A program made the position numbers and the translations under genes. From positions 3,085,167 through 3,149,166 of the forward strand of contig CM022665.1 in the NCBI GenBank assembly GCA_012295275.1: a DNA stretch of 64,000 nucleotides, given 5' to 3'. This stretch comes from Chrysomallon squamiferum. Lineage: Eukaryota > Mollusca > Gastropoda > Neomphalida > Peltospiridae. Shown in pieces: positions 1 through 14,574 of this stretch (positions within the stretch are counted from its first letter, which is position 1; each line of letters begins with the position of its first letter). The notes under the pieces were generated by a model that was given only the letters and a program-made list of their open reading frames with translations, was not told the origin of the DNA and made no database searches.

Positions 1-314
1 AGCTGTTTTCTCAAACCGTTATGAAGGTTTCCAGACAATTTAGCTCGAATGTGCTCATCCCATCGCGAAACGAGTTGACAATGGTTATAATATAGGGCGC
101 TTTTCAAAACTGATTGTCATCTATGTTTCGACAAGCACGAATGAATTTAGAACTGTCGACTGTGTGAATATAGCTGCCTGCTGCAAGTTTATATAAATGT
201 AATTTCTTATAATCTTTTTATTTATTTATTTATTTATTTTTAATTTTTTTTTTTATTAAATAAATAAATAAAATTAAAATACTTATTTAAAAATGTTTGT
301 TTTTTTCTCTTCTT

Positions 315-355
<41 letters not shown>

Positions 356-2240
356 GCTTTAATGTGCCATCATATTACATCGAAAAAGAATTACCGAGAG
401 TTTTTCAGAGCTAGATAAAATAAACAATTAATATAGTTAATAGTTTTATCTTAAATTTTCCGATGCAACTTAAAAAAAACATTACTTTTGGTTAAGGTAT
501 CAGTAGTTTAATATTAGTTTATCTAAGATTTATATCTGAGCCCGACACACACACTAGCTGACTTTGGGGTTCGATGGCTTGTAATATTTAGGAGGCGCCT
601 AACACTTAAACAACATAATTCTTGGGTTTGGTTCGTCATATATGCTTAGGGATGAGACCACCGCGTTGGCAAAAATAGCCAACAGACGTCATGTGGACAT
701 AATTCAAGTTAAAAAAAAATACAATACAAAATCTAAATTTTGTTTCAGTATAAGCTAGGAAAAGACTTAGAGGAATGAATAAATTTCTAGTTTACACATT
801 TGTATATATATACAGACATTTACATGTACATACATTCACACACATACAAATATATATTTATATTCAAACACGTCCATGCAAACACTTGTGTTCACATTCA
901 CCCATCCACCCCACACGTACACACACACGTATATATGACATATACATGTATTAAAATCGAACAGTGTACATGTATTTTATATGATATATCTTTTGTCACT
1001 GCATCAGATCCATTGTTTCTATCTTCTAACGTGATACCATTAGCTAAAAAATCATCAAAAAACAACAAAACAAAAAGATGTATCTTCATACTGATCATTC
1101 ATGATGGTCCTCGCGGGAGACCAACCCCAGGCTACTTTCCAAAGGCGCTGTTGGTCGGGTTTAAGGCTTCAGATTGCATGGTCGCATGTTTGTGTTGATC
1201 CTCGGGGTAAGCTCATAACCTTGTAATATACCCACGTAAGAGAATGACTCCCATTGAGAATTCAGATGGATAATCGCGAGATGATCAGATGAGATTCATA
1301 TAAAATTGTCTTTTAAAAATTCCGTTACACTGACAATATGAATGGAGATTACATCAGCTCCAGTGGAAAGACGTGCTCCTCTCCCAAGCAGCTCCACGGT
1401 ACTGCAACACTGCACAACGTCGCTGTCGTGGGATATACCACCCAGTCCCGGCGTACTGCGCTTACTGTGCTTTAGCTAACAATGTCGGTGTTAACACCGC
1501 CAGCTAAATGAATCAGAACATGCTATCAGAGATCTTTAATAAGCTATATTTAACGGTATGTAATAAAGGTTACCTGGTTCGATGTGGCAAACACACTGGA
1601 TACAGGAATATATAATTGAGGTTTCTTACCTTGGTAAGCTGACTAAAATTTCTCAAGTAATGTTGTATTACCTAAGTCAGGGTTACTGTATAAAAATGTT
1701 TCACAAGATTATTTAACCTTTTTTTCTTCTTCTTATTTTTTTTAATTAATCGATTTTTCTTATTCGGAATAAATACAAGTATTTTGCCTTATTTTTTGAC
1801 GATATTCAGTTTAGCATTTTTAAATTTGTTTATCCATTACATTAAATTAATCAACAATGCTGAAAAATATTTACTCTTTTTCATAGAAAAATATTTGCTA
1901 TCTGTATTTACCTATTTCCATTTTCGTTATATATTAATTAACTATAATAATAGGAATTCAGAAAAAAAGCAGAAGTTATACAGAATAAAATAAACTATTG
2001 ATACAACGGTTCTTCGAATAAAGAATTTAAAGCACATTTGATTAATTTCAAGGATCTTGTGTAATATCTAAGATACTACAGGAAGGAAAATAACTACGCG
2101 AACTCGATCAGCTATCGTTCTCTTGTTTGTCTGGTTTCAACGCCGACCAATCTTACTCGATATTTGGTGAAGAGCGCCCTCTTCTGGCCTCTGTGTGCAT
2201 CGGTCGCAAACTCCATACCGTTTTTTTTCTCTCTCCCCTT

Positions 2241-2271
<31 letters not shown>

Positions 2272-2822
2272 GAAAGCCTGACAATTGTTGATTACTTTCA
2301 GCGTGGGAAAATGTGCGTCTTTTTTAATCAGCAACTGTCTGTTCGTTACGGCACTGTGCAGTCTCGTCTGCTGACTTTAATTCCCATGGCGCGTTAATAA
2401 GCATTCATGATGGATTTCTGTAACGCTGAACACATTTTGTTTTGCCTGGTAGTAAAAGAATAATCGTGATGAACGCACTCTAGACTTACGTTGCTTCACA
2501 TGGATTTAATATTCCGAAGATTAAAAACGTAAAGGAATAAGATTTCTCAGAACCGTTCTACTAAGTCCGAGTTTTACCACATCGTTCTTTTGTGGATGAA
2601 AAATTCCTCCCTTTATGCGGCTGTCATTAAATTTTCATATCGGAATTTTATCTTTTGTGCATCTTTGTAAACATTATTTTTTAAGTGTGAATGGAGATAA
2701 TAATTCATACATGATTGTTAACTGGCACTAATAATTTAAGTGCACAGATAGTGGAACAGAAAAATAAAAATATCGTGAATTACAATTGACTTGAAATTGA
2801 TTTAAAAATTGATTTATTTCAG
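1..2822. other. Non-coding, AT-rich, no gene seen
   Basis: Simple repeats (ATTT at 219-239, T31 at 317-347, a TA/CA-rich stretch at 800-960, T9-A24 at 2239-2271). A CpG-containing complex patch lies at about 1080-1500. CGTGGGAA near 2303 matches the CSL consensus but stands alone. The short open frames show no domain or codon bias. Confidence 0.7.
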
Positions 2823-2887
2823 TGGATTTATAAGCGAAGAGGAATATTTTAAAGAGCAGAGAGAAAAATAACATCAAAGAGATAAAG
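2823..2887 (+). other. Isolated exon-like segment, possibly a UTR or lncRNA exon
   Basis: 65 bp flanked by an acceptor-like GATTTATTTCAG and a perfect donor AAAG/GTAAGTGA. All three frames contain stops within 16 codons, so it is not a coding exon. It could be a distal non-coding first or second exon of the Delta transcript (23.5 kb upstream) or an exon of an unrelated RNA. It could also be a chance pairing of sites. Confidence 0.25.
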
Positions 2888-5800
2888 GTAAGTGAATATT
2901 TTTTTTAGTAGTAAATATAGAACAAAATAGAATTGTTGTACAAATCATACATTGAGCATATTGCTGTTAGTTTTTTCTTTTTACATTTTATATAATTATA
3001 TTAATATCCAGGTATTCATATATTTATAAAATCGCCACATTATATTATAATAGCTGAAACAAAATTTCTTATTAAAAATTAATTTATTTAGCAATAGTGA
3101 CTCAGCTGTGTGTTCGACGTTTTTCATATTCTTCAAGTAATTTGAAAGCTGAAATAAGTTTACGACACAGCCAGTCAGATTTATATACAACATGTATAGA
3201 TCCTTTTACACACACATTATTGAGTCATGTCTGCTGTAAAGGAATTGATTTGACTGGTTAAGAAATACAAGTACGAATATACAACTAAAATACATATTTA
3301 GATACACATCTTGAGCCACAGTTTATTGACTTGACTCTGTCACTTTGATGCTTGCATGTTGCTGTATTACAAATGTACTTCTGAAAGGAATGGTTATTAT
3401 TTGTTTTTCTTTCTAATTCACGCTGATTTATTTATTTAATAAAGAAAGAAGAGAAATAGACTTTTAATATACTCTGTTTTACTTCTCTGTATTGGTTCTT
3501 TCTTTTTAATTATCATTTTCATCATCTGCTTGCTACCATGTTTTTATTTACTAATACACAGCCGACGTTGATTTAAAAAAAATAAAAAAATAAAAATAAA
3601 ATCAGTACAGAATGGTTAAACGTATCGAGTCTTGGACTTCAGAACAGAAACATCGACAAAAAGAACCACAGTGAATGAACGAGAAAAACCAGCCCTGATA
3701 GGATTTATTAACTTGTTATCGTACGGTTTTGAAAGAAATGGCTGCACACACAAATAGTATTAATATCTTTCTAGACGGGTTTTATTACATTACTGAACAG
3801 AACGTTAAATAGAAACTCGGACTCCTGGGGAAAAGTATGTGTGCCTATCTTAGACCTAATCAGTAATTGTTTTTAATTATTATGTGTCTGACCATCAGCG
3901 ACGTATTGGCTAAGAAGAGAAGAGGGTCGCTTGGTCTGTTTCAATAACGTTCAATTCTAGTTTTTCTCTGATGTATATACTGGGTCGATTCATAAACACT
4001 GGCTTCGTGAAGTAGTAATGTTAAAGGCAAATCACTATCGACTGTATTCGAATGTGATCGAAATGTTCGTGTTTGTAGCTATGGGGAAAATACATCACAC
4101 ACATTAGAAGACTTGTCTTTCGATAAGTGAACCAGCATTATCCTAGTAACGAAACAGGTTAATTGTCAAACATTTTTACTCTTTATTAATGATGATTTCC
4201 TTCTGTTTTGTACTGATGTGAATCCGTTCCATTTCGGTTAACACTGAAATAAATATAACAGAGGTATATATAACTTCACCTGTTTTTTTTTAGAAAGCAG
4301 CCTTTTGTTGTTAAGTCGTGGGAACGTCGAAGTAGGTTTTGTTGAGACCGTGGGGAAGTCAGATCTGTGTTGAATGAATTAACTGAGTTAATGCTGGCTC
4401 ATCATCATCATCGGTATCTAACACTGACATGTCCGAGATTCACAACTTACAAAACGTTTCAGAATAATAATAATAATAAAAAAGAAAAGTAGAGAAGAAA
4501 AGAAAAAAAAAAAAGAAAAAACTTGTGGTTCAAACTGTAGTAAATAATGCTTTAAAAAAGACCTGGGGTTTTATTATCATTCATTTCTTTTTTGCTGTTT
4601 ACTAACATACATTACAAATATAAAATATACACGATTATTAATTATAAACGACAGGTAAAAATGATACGATCGGGGAAATCCGTCGTTCCTTTTTAGAAAC
4701 AAAAGAAAATAAGTTGTGCTTAAAATCGTGATTAGCACACAAAGGAAGTACAAGTTTAAAATTGAATACTTTCATTTATTATGTAAATAAATAAAAATAT
4801 AAAAGACATGCCTGGATTGTATAAAAACAATCCTTATTTGTATTAATTTTTTTATATATATATAAAGCAGTACCTGGATAAATATTAATATTTGGAGGCA
4901 AGGAAATTTTGAAGTGCGCGGCTGTGAATTTACAAGGCTTGAAATTAAACAAGCACATCAACAAAATAATGCCGAAATGCCCCCAGAATAGCTGAACACA
5001 ACAACTAACACAAGTTTGGTGTCGAATGTTGCTGATAACCATCAGTGAAACTGCAACTGTTAATTAAGCTTAGACCTAAGCATGTTGGCCAATTTCAACA
5101 GCTGTTCGCGTACAGTAGTGACAGATTTCTTTAATTTAACATATCCTCTGTCGTTTACATTTTAGATCTGAAATCTATAGCTGTAACAGCTGAGATAGTG
5201 TTTTCTGTCTTCACCTCAGTTCTAAGACTCCGCCGTCCTCCAAGCTAACTCTTGATTATCACGTATGTAAATGTTATGGCGTCTTCACCATAGTAATGAC
5301 CCAGATAGATTTTAAGAAGATAAAAGTACATAGCGTAGCATCTTCAGAAGAAATATGATTTAAAAAAAAAAAAAAAAACTCTTGAAAGATATAATCGCAT
5401 TCTTTCTGCAGTTTTTAAAAAACGGAGTTAGTGCGTAGTTGAAGGTATAACTCTTCTCAGTGTATAGTAATTAAAATTTAAAGAGGATAAAGAAATGGTT
5501 GGAATGACATCTCTCGTTTGAAAGGAATGTCGAATACTGAAGAAGGTTAGTCGTATATAGTAACAAACGTCTGAAATAAAACACTGAACAATTGCCGTAT
5601 GACGTAACAGAGGTCGTTTGATCAATAGGCGTTCTTGTTTGTTGTTGTTTTTTCTGTCCACAATCCATTTTCCATTGTTCATTCTGTTCACAGCATGTGC
5701 TGAATTTTTACATCATCTTTTTCACCGTGTGTTTGTTTTCTCTGTGTGGCATTAAACACTTAATGTATTAACTTTTTTTTTTTTTTTTTTTTTACTACAT

Positions 5801-6017
5801 TTGAAATTATCTCCATAACATTCAAAAATACTAGTAGATAGTATAACCGAGTTCAAAAGTAATAAAATTACATAATAAAAAAAAAAAACCCATCTGTATA
5901 TGTAGTTTTATGTCGCAGAAAAGTGTTAAATTATAACGAGTGTATATAGTGAAAGTATGTAAATGAAATTTGCATCTGTAACATCACTCATTGTGTTCCT
6001 GCTACTACTTCTATACT

Positions 6018-6047
6018 CACAACCACAACCACAACCACAACCACAAC
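6018..6047. repeat. (CACAAC)n microsatellite
   Basis: Five hexamer units. In one frame of the minus strand it reads as poly-Val, which explains a spurious open frame there. Confidence 0.95.
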
Positions 6048-6585
6048 TATTAATGCTGCTACTGCTAGTGACACATGACCGCTCAAATACCGAATTTTAT
6101 TTTTTTTGTTATTCTTTTTTTCTTTAATGTTAACATTTAATTCACTCGTCAAATAAATTTCCTCTTCTGTCAAAATTGATCAGTTTTCAGTATATGCAGA
6201 GTGACAGTTTAATTAAAACATAAATGTTAGTTTTCTATTTTAATCGCATTTCAAACATACCGGTTGTTTCAGCAAACAACAGTGGCTGTGCAGTGTGCTT
6301 TACCAGTGAAACTCGCTTGCGGTGAATCTTACGTCATACTGAAATAATTCTCATGTAAATCATCTTATCGCGCGATGCCGCATTTTTATTTATCGCATTA
6401 GGTAGAATAGATTAATATTCTGTCTTCATAGGAAACTCGCTTTTATTCTTTTTAGCATAAATAATACTGTAGGTTGATGTAATTTTCATAGTTACTGAAA
6501 CACTTACACGACTGTTGAAAAGTAAATAATTGCGACACATTGAAAGAGCGCACGCGTACTGCGATTATGCAATGATAATTTGTTT

Positions 6586-6625
6586 AAAACGAGCACTCTA
6601 CCCACTGAACCACCGTCTGTTTCCG
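6586..6625 (-). repeat. tRNA-like A-box fragment
   Basis: The minus strand reads GGTTCAGTGGGTAGAGTGCT, which matches the 5' half of tRNA-derived SINE heads. No B box, acceptor stem or SINE body follows, so this is at most a small relic. Confidence 0.35.
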
Positions 6626-7851
6626 ACTATGACAGCTGCTGTAATCTAAAATAGCCGTCACTGTCAGAAGTTAATTAATTTTCCTTGCAGCGATATAATA
6701 TTATTGAAATAATAGTGTATAATTAGTTACGCCTCACGCAAAAATATTGATCATATATTATGATTTATATACCTAAATTTTTTTTTAATTATTATTTTTT
6801 TTTTAATTATTATTCGACAGAACATATTTAACTGACTTGTAGTTATTTGGTCTAAAAACGGTAATCTTTCTTTTATGTCCTGGATGTATTTTAACTGCAG
6901 AAAATTTGTTTTCTTTAATTACAAGATGAAACTGTTCCAAAAAAACCGAAAAAAAAACCCACAAAAAAAACCGAAAAAAAAACCCACCAAGCCCTTTTGC
7001 ATATCTCTTTTATTTTTTCTTCTTCTTTATTTATTTATTTCTTTATTTATTTCTTTATTTATTTTTTATAACTTCTACCAGTGTGTTACACCTGCAGCTG
7101 TCTAAAGACATTAAAGAAACAATAGTGCATGTGTAATTAACTTTTCCATCCCAGATCTGTTAATCTTGTGGTTGTAGTTAATTTTGAAGAGCCTCTTGTT
7201 CGGAGAACAGAACGCTGCTGTGTGCAGACTTCCACCCTGTTTTGTAACACGGTCCTGGCGTCATGGTGTTATCTGCAAATCTCGTTATTTGAAGATAGTA
7301 TACATAACAGCAGTGTCCTTCAGTTCGTCTTTTCATGACTGTAATGTTTAGCATTTTAACTCGGAATATTAGTTTTTGAAAAAAAGACATTTAGGATTGT
7401 TTTCAGTCGACTAATTATTCTCTTCCCGACGCGTACAATTTTTTAAGCTTGAATTGTTGTGGTGGCCTTTTTCAACCAGTAACGAGGTTCGGGTAACCAC
7501 GGTTATCTTCTTCAGTGGGGTTTTTGTTCTGTGACAGATAACAAATTTTTTCAATTTAATATTTTTTTTTAATATTTTTTTTTTTTTTTTTTTTTTTTAA
7601 CTACATCTCAGGTTTTGTTTAAAATTGCAAAGATACTGGTATGAATAAATCTTTAGCTTTTGTGTTTCATCCAAACTTTGGGACCCTGAACCTTAACAGA
7701 TCCGGCCATGCTCTGCTACGCGTTTATGGAATATCACAACAAAACAAATCATTCAAAATAACGACATTCATCATTTTCAGTGTATTTGAATCATGCTGCA
7801 TTGCATCTCAATTACTTTTGTTGGTTTAAATGTACATTATTTACTTATTTA

Positions 7852-7853
7852 CT

Positions 7854-7894
<41 letters not shown>

Positions 7895-7908
7895 TTATTA
7901 TTATTAAT
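7852..7908. repeat. (TAC)n/(TAT)n microsatellite
   Basis: About 14 TAC units followed by five ATT units. Confidence 0.95.
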
Positions 7909-8084
7909 TAGTTGGCTGTTTTTTTAAAACCCATATTTTTGAAAATCAGCTGCTGCTAACCCTGTTCAGATAGAGGGCATCCCGTATCGCTTCCTGTGTT
8001 TTTCAACAGTGTCATCTCGTTGAACTCGTCTCAAGACCACCATGTCAGAAGAAGCAACTTGTTTAACATCTCCGACCTCTGGAC

Positions 8085-8250
8085 CATGCCCAGGTGTTCC
8101 TCAAAACAAAGATAGCCATGTAGTCCGGCTAATAGAACGGGCACGTGCCCCCACTTGAGCACGCGACCCACCTCTACAGCGCGACCCCCCGGAGCGCATG
8201 AAACTCATGTAGCGCTCGTGAAAACTCGCCGCAGGCAGAAATAAGACACT
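8085..8250. promoter_or_regulatory. GC-rich island with an E-box palindrome
   Basis: Contains the perfect 12-bp palindrome GGGCACGTGCCC (8139-8150, CACGTG core), CACGCGAC (about 8159) and an interrupted inverted repeat GAGCGC-ATGA...TCAT-GTA-GCGCTC (8192-8215). This is unusual for the surrounding AT-rich DNA. Possibly regulatory. Confidence 0.25.
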
Positions 8251-9469
8251 GAGTTGATTAACACATACTTCCAGTTAGAGATGCGAAATTACAGTTCAGA
8301 TAGGTTTGTGTATTAGATACACATTTAAAACTCCAGTTTACAGACTGCCTTCATTGTTATTACTTGAACCTGGGTAATAATTAATTTATACATTTTCACT
8401 TTGAAGATGAGAAAGTAGCGTTAGTAGCAGTAGTCATAGTAGTAAAAATAAATTTGATAAATTAGAAAGAAAAGAAATTCAACAAGTTTTTGAGATTTAT
8501 TTTCTCCAGCGGATGATTAATTTGAACTTCACGATTTAATTATCGTAACAAATTAAATTAAATTAAAATGGAAAAAAAAAAAAAAAAAAACGAAAAAAAA
8601 ACACACAAAAACTGTCAACCGTTCATATAAAGTAACTTTATTGCCGCATCATTTGAAAGAAGTTCTTGTAAAATCTACAACAATTTGTTAACTGCTGCTT
8701 TTAGGTGTTTATATCCACTGATTTTTTTTTCCACTGTGCGTGTTACGTGTATTGTCAGGGTTTTTTTTGGGGGGGTTCGGGGAGGGGTTGTTGTTTTTGG
8801 AATTCTTTTTTTTTCTCATTGATACACATTTATTATTTTTTTATTATTATTTTGTTTGTATGCGTTTACTATATTTCAATCGGAAATATGTTTGTAATAA
8901 AGGAAGAAAAAAAAAATTGAAGTCATAAATCTTTGAGGGAGATCTCTGTAACTGCACTGTCAGTCGGTTGATCCCCAGCGTTAATAAATATTGTCCAAAA
9001 CTAAAACCTGTCAGCGTCTTCTTTCAGCGGAATGGTTTTATTTACAAACTTTCTGTGACAGCGAGCATCAACTGTTGAAATAATGAAATATTAAAATCGA
9101 AATTTATTGACGAAAACCATCTCTGATACTAATAATTCAAGACTATCCGCAAACCCCCTTGCATTCCAAACAGTTGCCGTTTCATTTCCGCTAAAATGGT
9201 CCACTCAGAAATTCGGAATTCGTTATTTATTTCCATATCGTGTGTGCTGTTCAGGCTTTTTAGTGACATTATTTATTGCCAGTATCGTACATGGCTTGTC
9301 AGAGTTGTAGACAGAGCCATTTGTCTGAAATTTGTTTGTCTTTTGACAAACCGGCATCTGTTCTTTTCGTTTCTTATTTATTTAAACAAAAAGCACTGTA
9401 GTAATAAAATGTAATCATTTTTTATTTTTTTTATTTACTTCTTGATGACATAGCTTGAGAAAGTTTTTC

Positions 9470-9514
<45 letters not shown>
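9470..9514. repeat. T13-A32 homopolymer junction
   Basis: A T run passes directly into a long A run. A similar T-then-A junction occurs at 2239-2271 (T9-A24). Confidence 0.95.
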
Positions 9515-9516
<2 letters not shown>

Positions 9517-12500
9517 TTGACGGTTTTGAACGAATGAAATTTCTATTAAAAACTGACAGGCATTCCTGTTTCATTAACATTAAATTAATATATTTATTTA
9601 ATAATAACACCACACACACACGAGGTAAAATAAATAAATAAGCGAGGTGGGGGGGGGAATAAACGAACAAAAAACCCAGTAATAATTATTAGGATTGTAT
9701 ACTTAAAGCAGAAACAAGAGATACATAAGTATATATAAGTGATATGGTTTGTTACAGCTTATTAATAACATTAATAAAAATTAAGTAAAAAGTAATAATT
9801 GTTTATATCAAAATCGTCCTCACAACAATACTCGTCATTGTGAAGACATTTTTTTTTTAAAAGGGGAAAAAAAAAATCTAAAAAACTGTAAACTTCTTAA
9901 AGAGTGCAAATTTAAATTGTTTGTGTCAACAACTATGAACTAGGGAACTCGGCAAAATGTGGGCAAGAGTGGCTATCTGGACTTTCAGCCTACTTGTTGT
10001 TTGTTTTTTAAAGGCGTGCACGAATAAGATTTGCTCACCTTTTGTGCCACAGGTCGCAGGATCAAGCATCGTTATCCGCATTACGTAACGGACACAGCAT
10101 TGTTTCAGGTTTCAGTTAACCTTCCCTTTCAAACTAAAACGACTTTTTAAAATTCTTATGTGATGGTTTAAAGAGGATATTTCTTTATAAGCTCTCACAT
10201 TTGAAGATTAAAGTCTCTTAAACTATAAAATGTTTTATGTACGCGACCGTTTAATAATAATATACAGTACACATTTCACCAGATTAATACGAGATATTAC
10301 ATTAAAAACGGAATAAATGATTGATAAAAAAAAATTGATAAAAATAATAATAATAATAAAATAAAAATAAAAAAATAAAAAAATTTGTAATCTTCAGGAA
10401 GCTAAACGTGTGTAGGGTTATAGAGAAAAAAAAAAAAAAATTATCTTCATTTCGATGTTTTTGGAATCCAATTCTGAATGCAATTTCGTCGAACGCGTTT
10501 CCGTCTAATAATTGATATCGAGAGATGTTTCTGCTAATCACCGAGATGAGCGGTGAGTGAAAAGGCACACAGAGACGGCGGACAACCTTGTGGGTGACAA
10601 TCGTCTGCGGCGTTGCCGGCATTCCGAAGACGTGGCGCAGCGAGTGAAAGTAAATGTCGACAACAGAACACATCCCTTGAGCAACCAGCGTGTTTGTTTA
10701 AGGTGAAACAATAGGGGGGAAATGATAAACGTTGTGTTTACCCTACATGCTGTGTTTGACAAGACTCGCAGGAGAGCACGCCACTATTTAGACTTTCCAC
10801 TTTGTTTCATCTAGTTTCTAATATTTGCCTTATGCCCGTCCTGCTACAATAACACTCTTCATGCGAGCCGAGCGAACCGTGCAGAAGTGTTTAATGTCGA
10901 AAACAATTTACAGTGTGCTCAGACAATGGAAGATCATTTGGTTGTCACATAAGAAAGAAAAAAAAAAATAAAAAAAAAAATGTAGGGAGCTGTGGGAAAA
11001 TGCTCAGTTTGACAGATCTGCAAAGCAGTTCCAAGAACTATTATGTATAAGGAAAAAAAAGATTGGTTCAGAAATGAAGTGGTGGAAATACCTGTGTCAT
11101 CCGGAGTTATTGATACAACCGCCGCTAAAGTTTGTCTTGGAATGAAAGTAGATTAACTTTAATTTCAAATAAGACTCGTTCTGCATTACATTTGGTTTTA
11201 TCCAAGGTCTGTGATTTTACAGTTGCTGATTTTGTTTTATTTTATTGTTTCTTTCCTCTCGGCATTCCAGGCATGAAAATATCGGACAATAGGCTATTGT
11301 CTTTAGTGCTTGACCTTGATTTCAATTCAGTTTCTCTTTGATTTTAAATGTAACTTTCTCTGCGGATAACAGAATATTAGAAGAATTTTCATCGTAGGAT
11401 ACGAGTTGAATTGCGCTCGCCTTCTGATTAAATAAATAACGTTATTTCTTTTACTTGCTTCTTCAAACAGCAAAAGTCTTAACATTGGCAAGTATGGCGT
11501 CTCTTCCTGGTTCAGTCTCTTACTAGTTAAAGATATATGAACCTATGTAACCACTGTTATCCGTAATTGTTAAACATATCTGTCTTAGATACAACTTCAC
11601 GCCAGAAATGTCTGCCCACGACAGGTGTGTTTTACAATGTTTTTAGTTTTCAACTGTTATACGTTATACGTAATGAATTTTGTCAAAAATTAAATGAACT
11701 ACTGTCAGCTATATTCCGAATAAATCAGTTTAACACCAAATTATTAAATAATAATAACAATAATAATAGTAATAAAACTGGATTGAGAAATAGACGGGAA
11801 AGTAGAACGTACAAAGTTTATCTAAGTTGGATATATAATTTTATGATTGCAGGTTGTTGTTTTTGGTGTGGTTTTTTTCTGGTTTCGATATATTAGATTG
11901 GAGCACGTGGACAACAAAATAAATAAATAAGAATAAATAATATAAACTAATGAAGTAATATAACCTTTGGTCTTTAACCTTTTTACTTCCCACTGTTTTT
12001 ATTTATTGGGCGGATGTGTTTTCGTTTTGTTAAACCGCCGAAAGATTAATAAGCCTATTGCTGTACAACAAAATGTACGCAACAACTGTTTCGCAGTTCA
12101 TCGCGAGTTTATGCAAAAGCTTTAAATTCTTTGTTGAGAAGTCGTGGTACGGTTTTTTTAAATAAAAATATGTACAAAACATGCCCAAGCTATCCAGTCC
12201 AAATGTTTGGATAAACAACAAAGTAAGAATGTGACCCCTGCTTGTGTCTCGGAGGTTTACCTAACATGTCACAAGCTGCCCGCTACAAGATACCATGGTG
12301 CGCTCTGTAATAAGGACAGAAATAATTACACGGAATTTTGTTGTTGACTTCCATTATAAATTTTTGCGAGGCCTCGTCTGGGTGAGAAAACGAACTCGAT
12401 TTTATCAAAGTTCAAAAGCAGTCTAAAGTCTGACTCAGAATAACAGACACTGCTGTGTTAAGAGGTCTGTTTATCTGTATACGCATTAGAACTGTCTTTT

Positions 12501-14111
12501 GAATATCTTGCTAACGAATAACAATAGACAAAACAAACAAAATCTAATTTTGTTTCAGTTCAGTTGAATGAAGTGGGATAGTCCAGCCATTTTAAACAAA
12601 TGTAAATTGATAACTTTCTAATTTTTACTTTATACCATCAACAAATGTTTGTTATTATTATCTTAATATAATATTTCCCAATTTCTGTGGTCTGTGAAAT
12701 GTACGTGTATATTTTTCTGATTAACCCGTCATACAACATATGCTGCTAAATTGGATTTTTGCCATTAAATATCAGACTTAAATGGTTTGATATTCATTTC
12801 TTCAAAGCGGTTTTTTTTTTTTTTTTTTTCTCTCTTTTCTCAGATGGGAATGCAGCAGATACTGTGTCTTAAAATTATAAAAAATAGAAATATATACATC
12901 TTTTTTTTTTTTTTTTTTTTTTTATTAAAAGCACCGGAAAATCTGGAAAAACCTGTAAAAAAGCGTAAGAACAAGTGATGTTTAGACTTGTCGTCACTCC
13001 AGACTGGACCGCGTTGTTTGCTACATCGCTTGGCGTGGTTCAGAGGAATCATGAATGTTTACTGAAATAACATGATAAACATGGGCTTTTTTTTAAATTT
13101 TTACTCTCTACCGATGATTTCAGTATTTTTGAGGAAGGTTTCTTCTAGAAAAAAAAAAAAAATAACTTGTGTAAACAGAAACCAAGACGCTACACTTCTG
13201 ACAGACAGTCCGCACCTTTCTTCATTACTCAGTTTTTCATTGGTTAACCGTTATAGACAGCCATGTTCAATTCATGGAATAATTTCCTTGCCAAAAATGA
13301 TTAACACTCTGCAAGCTGAGATAACCAAGCCCATGGTGTGTGTGTCTGTGTGGGTGCCTGTCTTATGTGTTGTTGGATATTAGTTAAATAAATAAATCTG
13401 AGCGTTTTATTAACTAAGTTTTATTTTCGAAATGATATTTTTATTTTTCCTTTCTAATACTGGTAATGTGCAATTAATGATAAATGAGTGTATACATGTT
13501 TTTTGTGCTCTGAGACTGATGGTATCGCGTCTATTTTTAGCTCCTGTTAGATTAAAGATGTTAGAACACGAGACATTCTATTATTAATTCATTACTTACA
13601 TATAAGCGGTATTCAGAGATAGAAACAAACCGCCAAAGCGACTTTGAGATGAGAGACGAGATAGCAGCAAGGTGTGGGTAACATATCACAAGGAACATTT
13701 TGAAGTGATACCGTAAAAGACCAGACGCGTTAAAATGTCACGTTCAAAATTTACTTATTTATAATATTTATTAATTATTATTAGTGGTTCTTTTTATATC
13801 ATCATCACCACTTTAAGCCTTCTGTTTGTTACATTATTTGGCGGTTTGCTGTAGATTTTTTTATTATTATTATTTATTTGTTTAAAATAATTTAACCGTT
13901 TAGACAAATTTCTTTGAATTCTCAATTTATATTCTCGTAACAATAAGACAACAGATTCTGAAAACTAATAGCATGTATTTGGTTAAAAACAACTTCATTA
14001 TGTTATTAGCTACAAAACTGAGTAATACTAATAACGATGATGAATTATCACGATCATGATGATGATGATGATGATGATGATATAATAATTAATAATTAAA
14101 TATAAAGCAAG

Positions 14112-14144
<33 letters not shown>

Positions 14145-14149
14145 AGGTA

Positions 14150-14560
14150 AGAAAAACTGTAGGCCGCCTACACAAGACGTCAAACGCGTTAGGTAAGAAT
14201 TGCTGGTTGTCCGACAGACAAGACACCTCCCACGTTAAACGGTTAATCATTCCGTCTGATAATGGAGTCGTGGAAGATAATTACGTTGACGAGACAATCA
14301 CATAGATTGTTTAAATAAAGATTCAGTGAGAGGCGCGCCGCCGCTATAAACTTCCAATTAGATAAGAAACAACTTAATACCAATCAATGAGTCACTTCAG
14401 CGAAACTGGCTCATTAGATCCACGCCGCTGTCTGCTGAAATCAAAACCACGGCTTGTCTGTGCCCGCCGCTCTGTGCAACAAGAATGTAATACTATTCGA
14501 GAGATTTTAATATAAAACTATATTCAACTGACTCGCTGTTATCTTCTCGAGGGGGGAAAA
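14150..14560. promoter_or_regulatory. Candidate cis-regulatory island
   Basis: About 400 bp of complex sequence between a 31-A tract and a SINE fragment. It has GATA cores (AGATAAG, GAAGATAAT), homeodomain TAAT/ATTA cores, TGAGTCA (AP-1, near 14388) and a local GC-rich patch, GAGGCGCGCCGCCGC. There is no coding potential. The function is speculative. Confidence 0.25.
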
Positions 14561-14574
14561 ACTCTAATCATTTC

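Larger units (their letters stand above)
2888..14149. other. Non-coding, no gene seen
   Basis: AT-rich sequence with microsatellites and homopolymers. Apart from the island near 8.1 kb and the tRNA-like relic at 6.6 kb, nothing was recognised. A modestly complex stretch at 10440-10760 is open on two minus-strand frames but reads as low-complexity Phe/Tyr then unremarkable sequence, without splice support. Confidence 0.65.

Noticed and set aside
800-1198. Plus-strand open frame of 132 codons
   Set aside because: The first two thirds are TA/CA microsatellite-derived Tyr/His/Thr repeats and there is no domain.
10302-10762. Minus-strand open frames of 123 and 74 codons
   Set aside because: Low-complexity Phe/Tyr tail from A/T repeats; the remainder matches nothing known and lacks splice signals.
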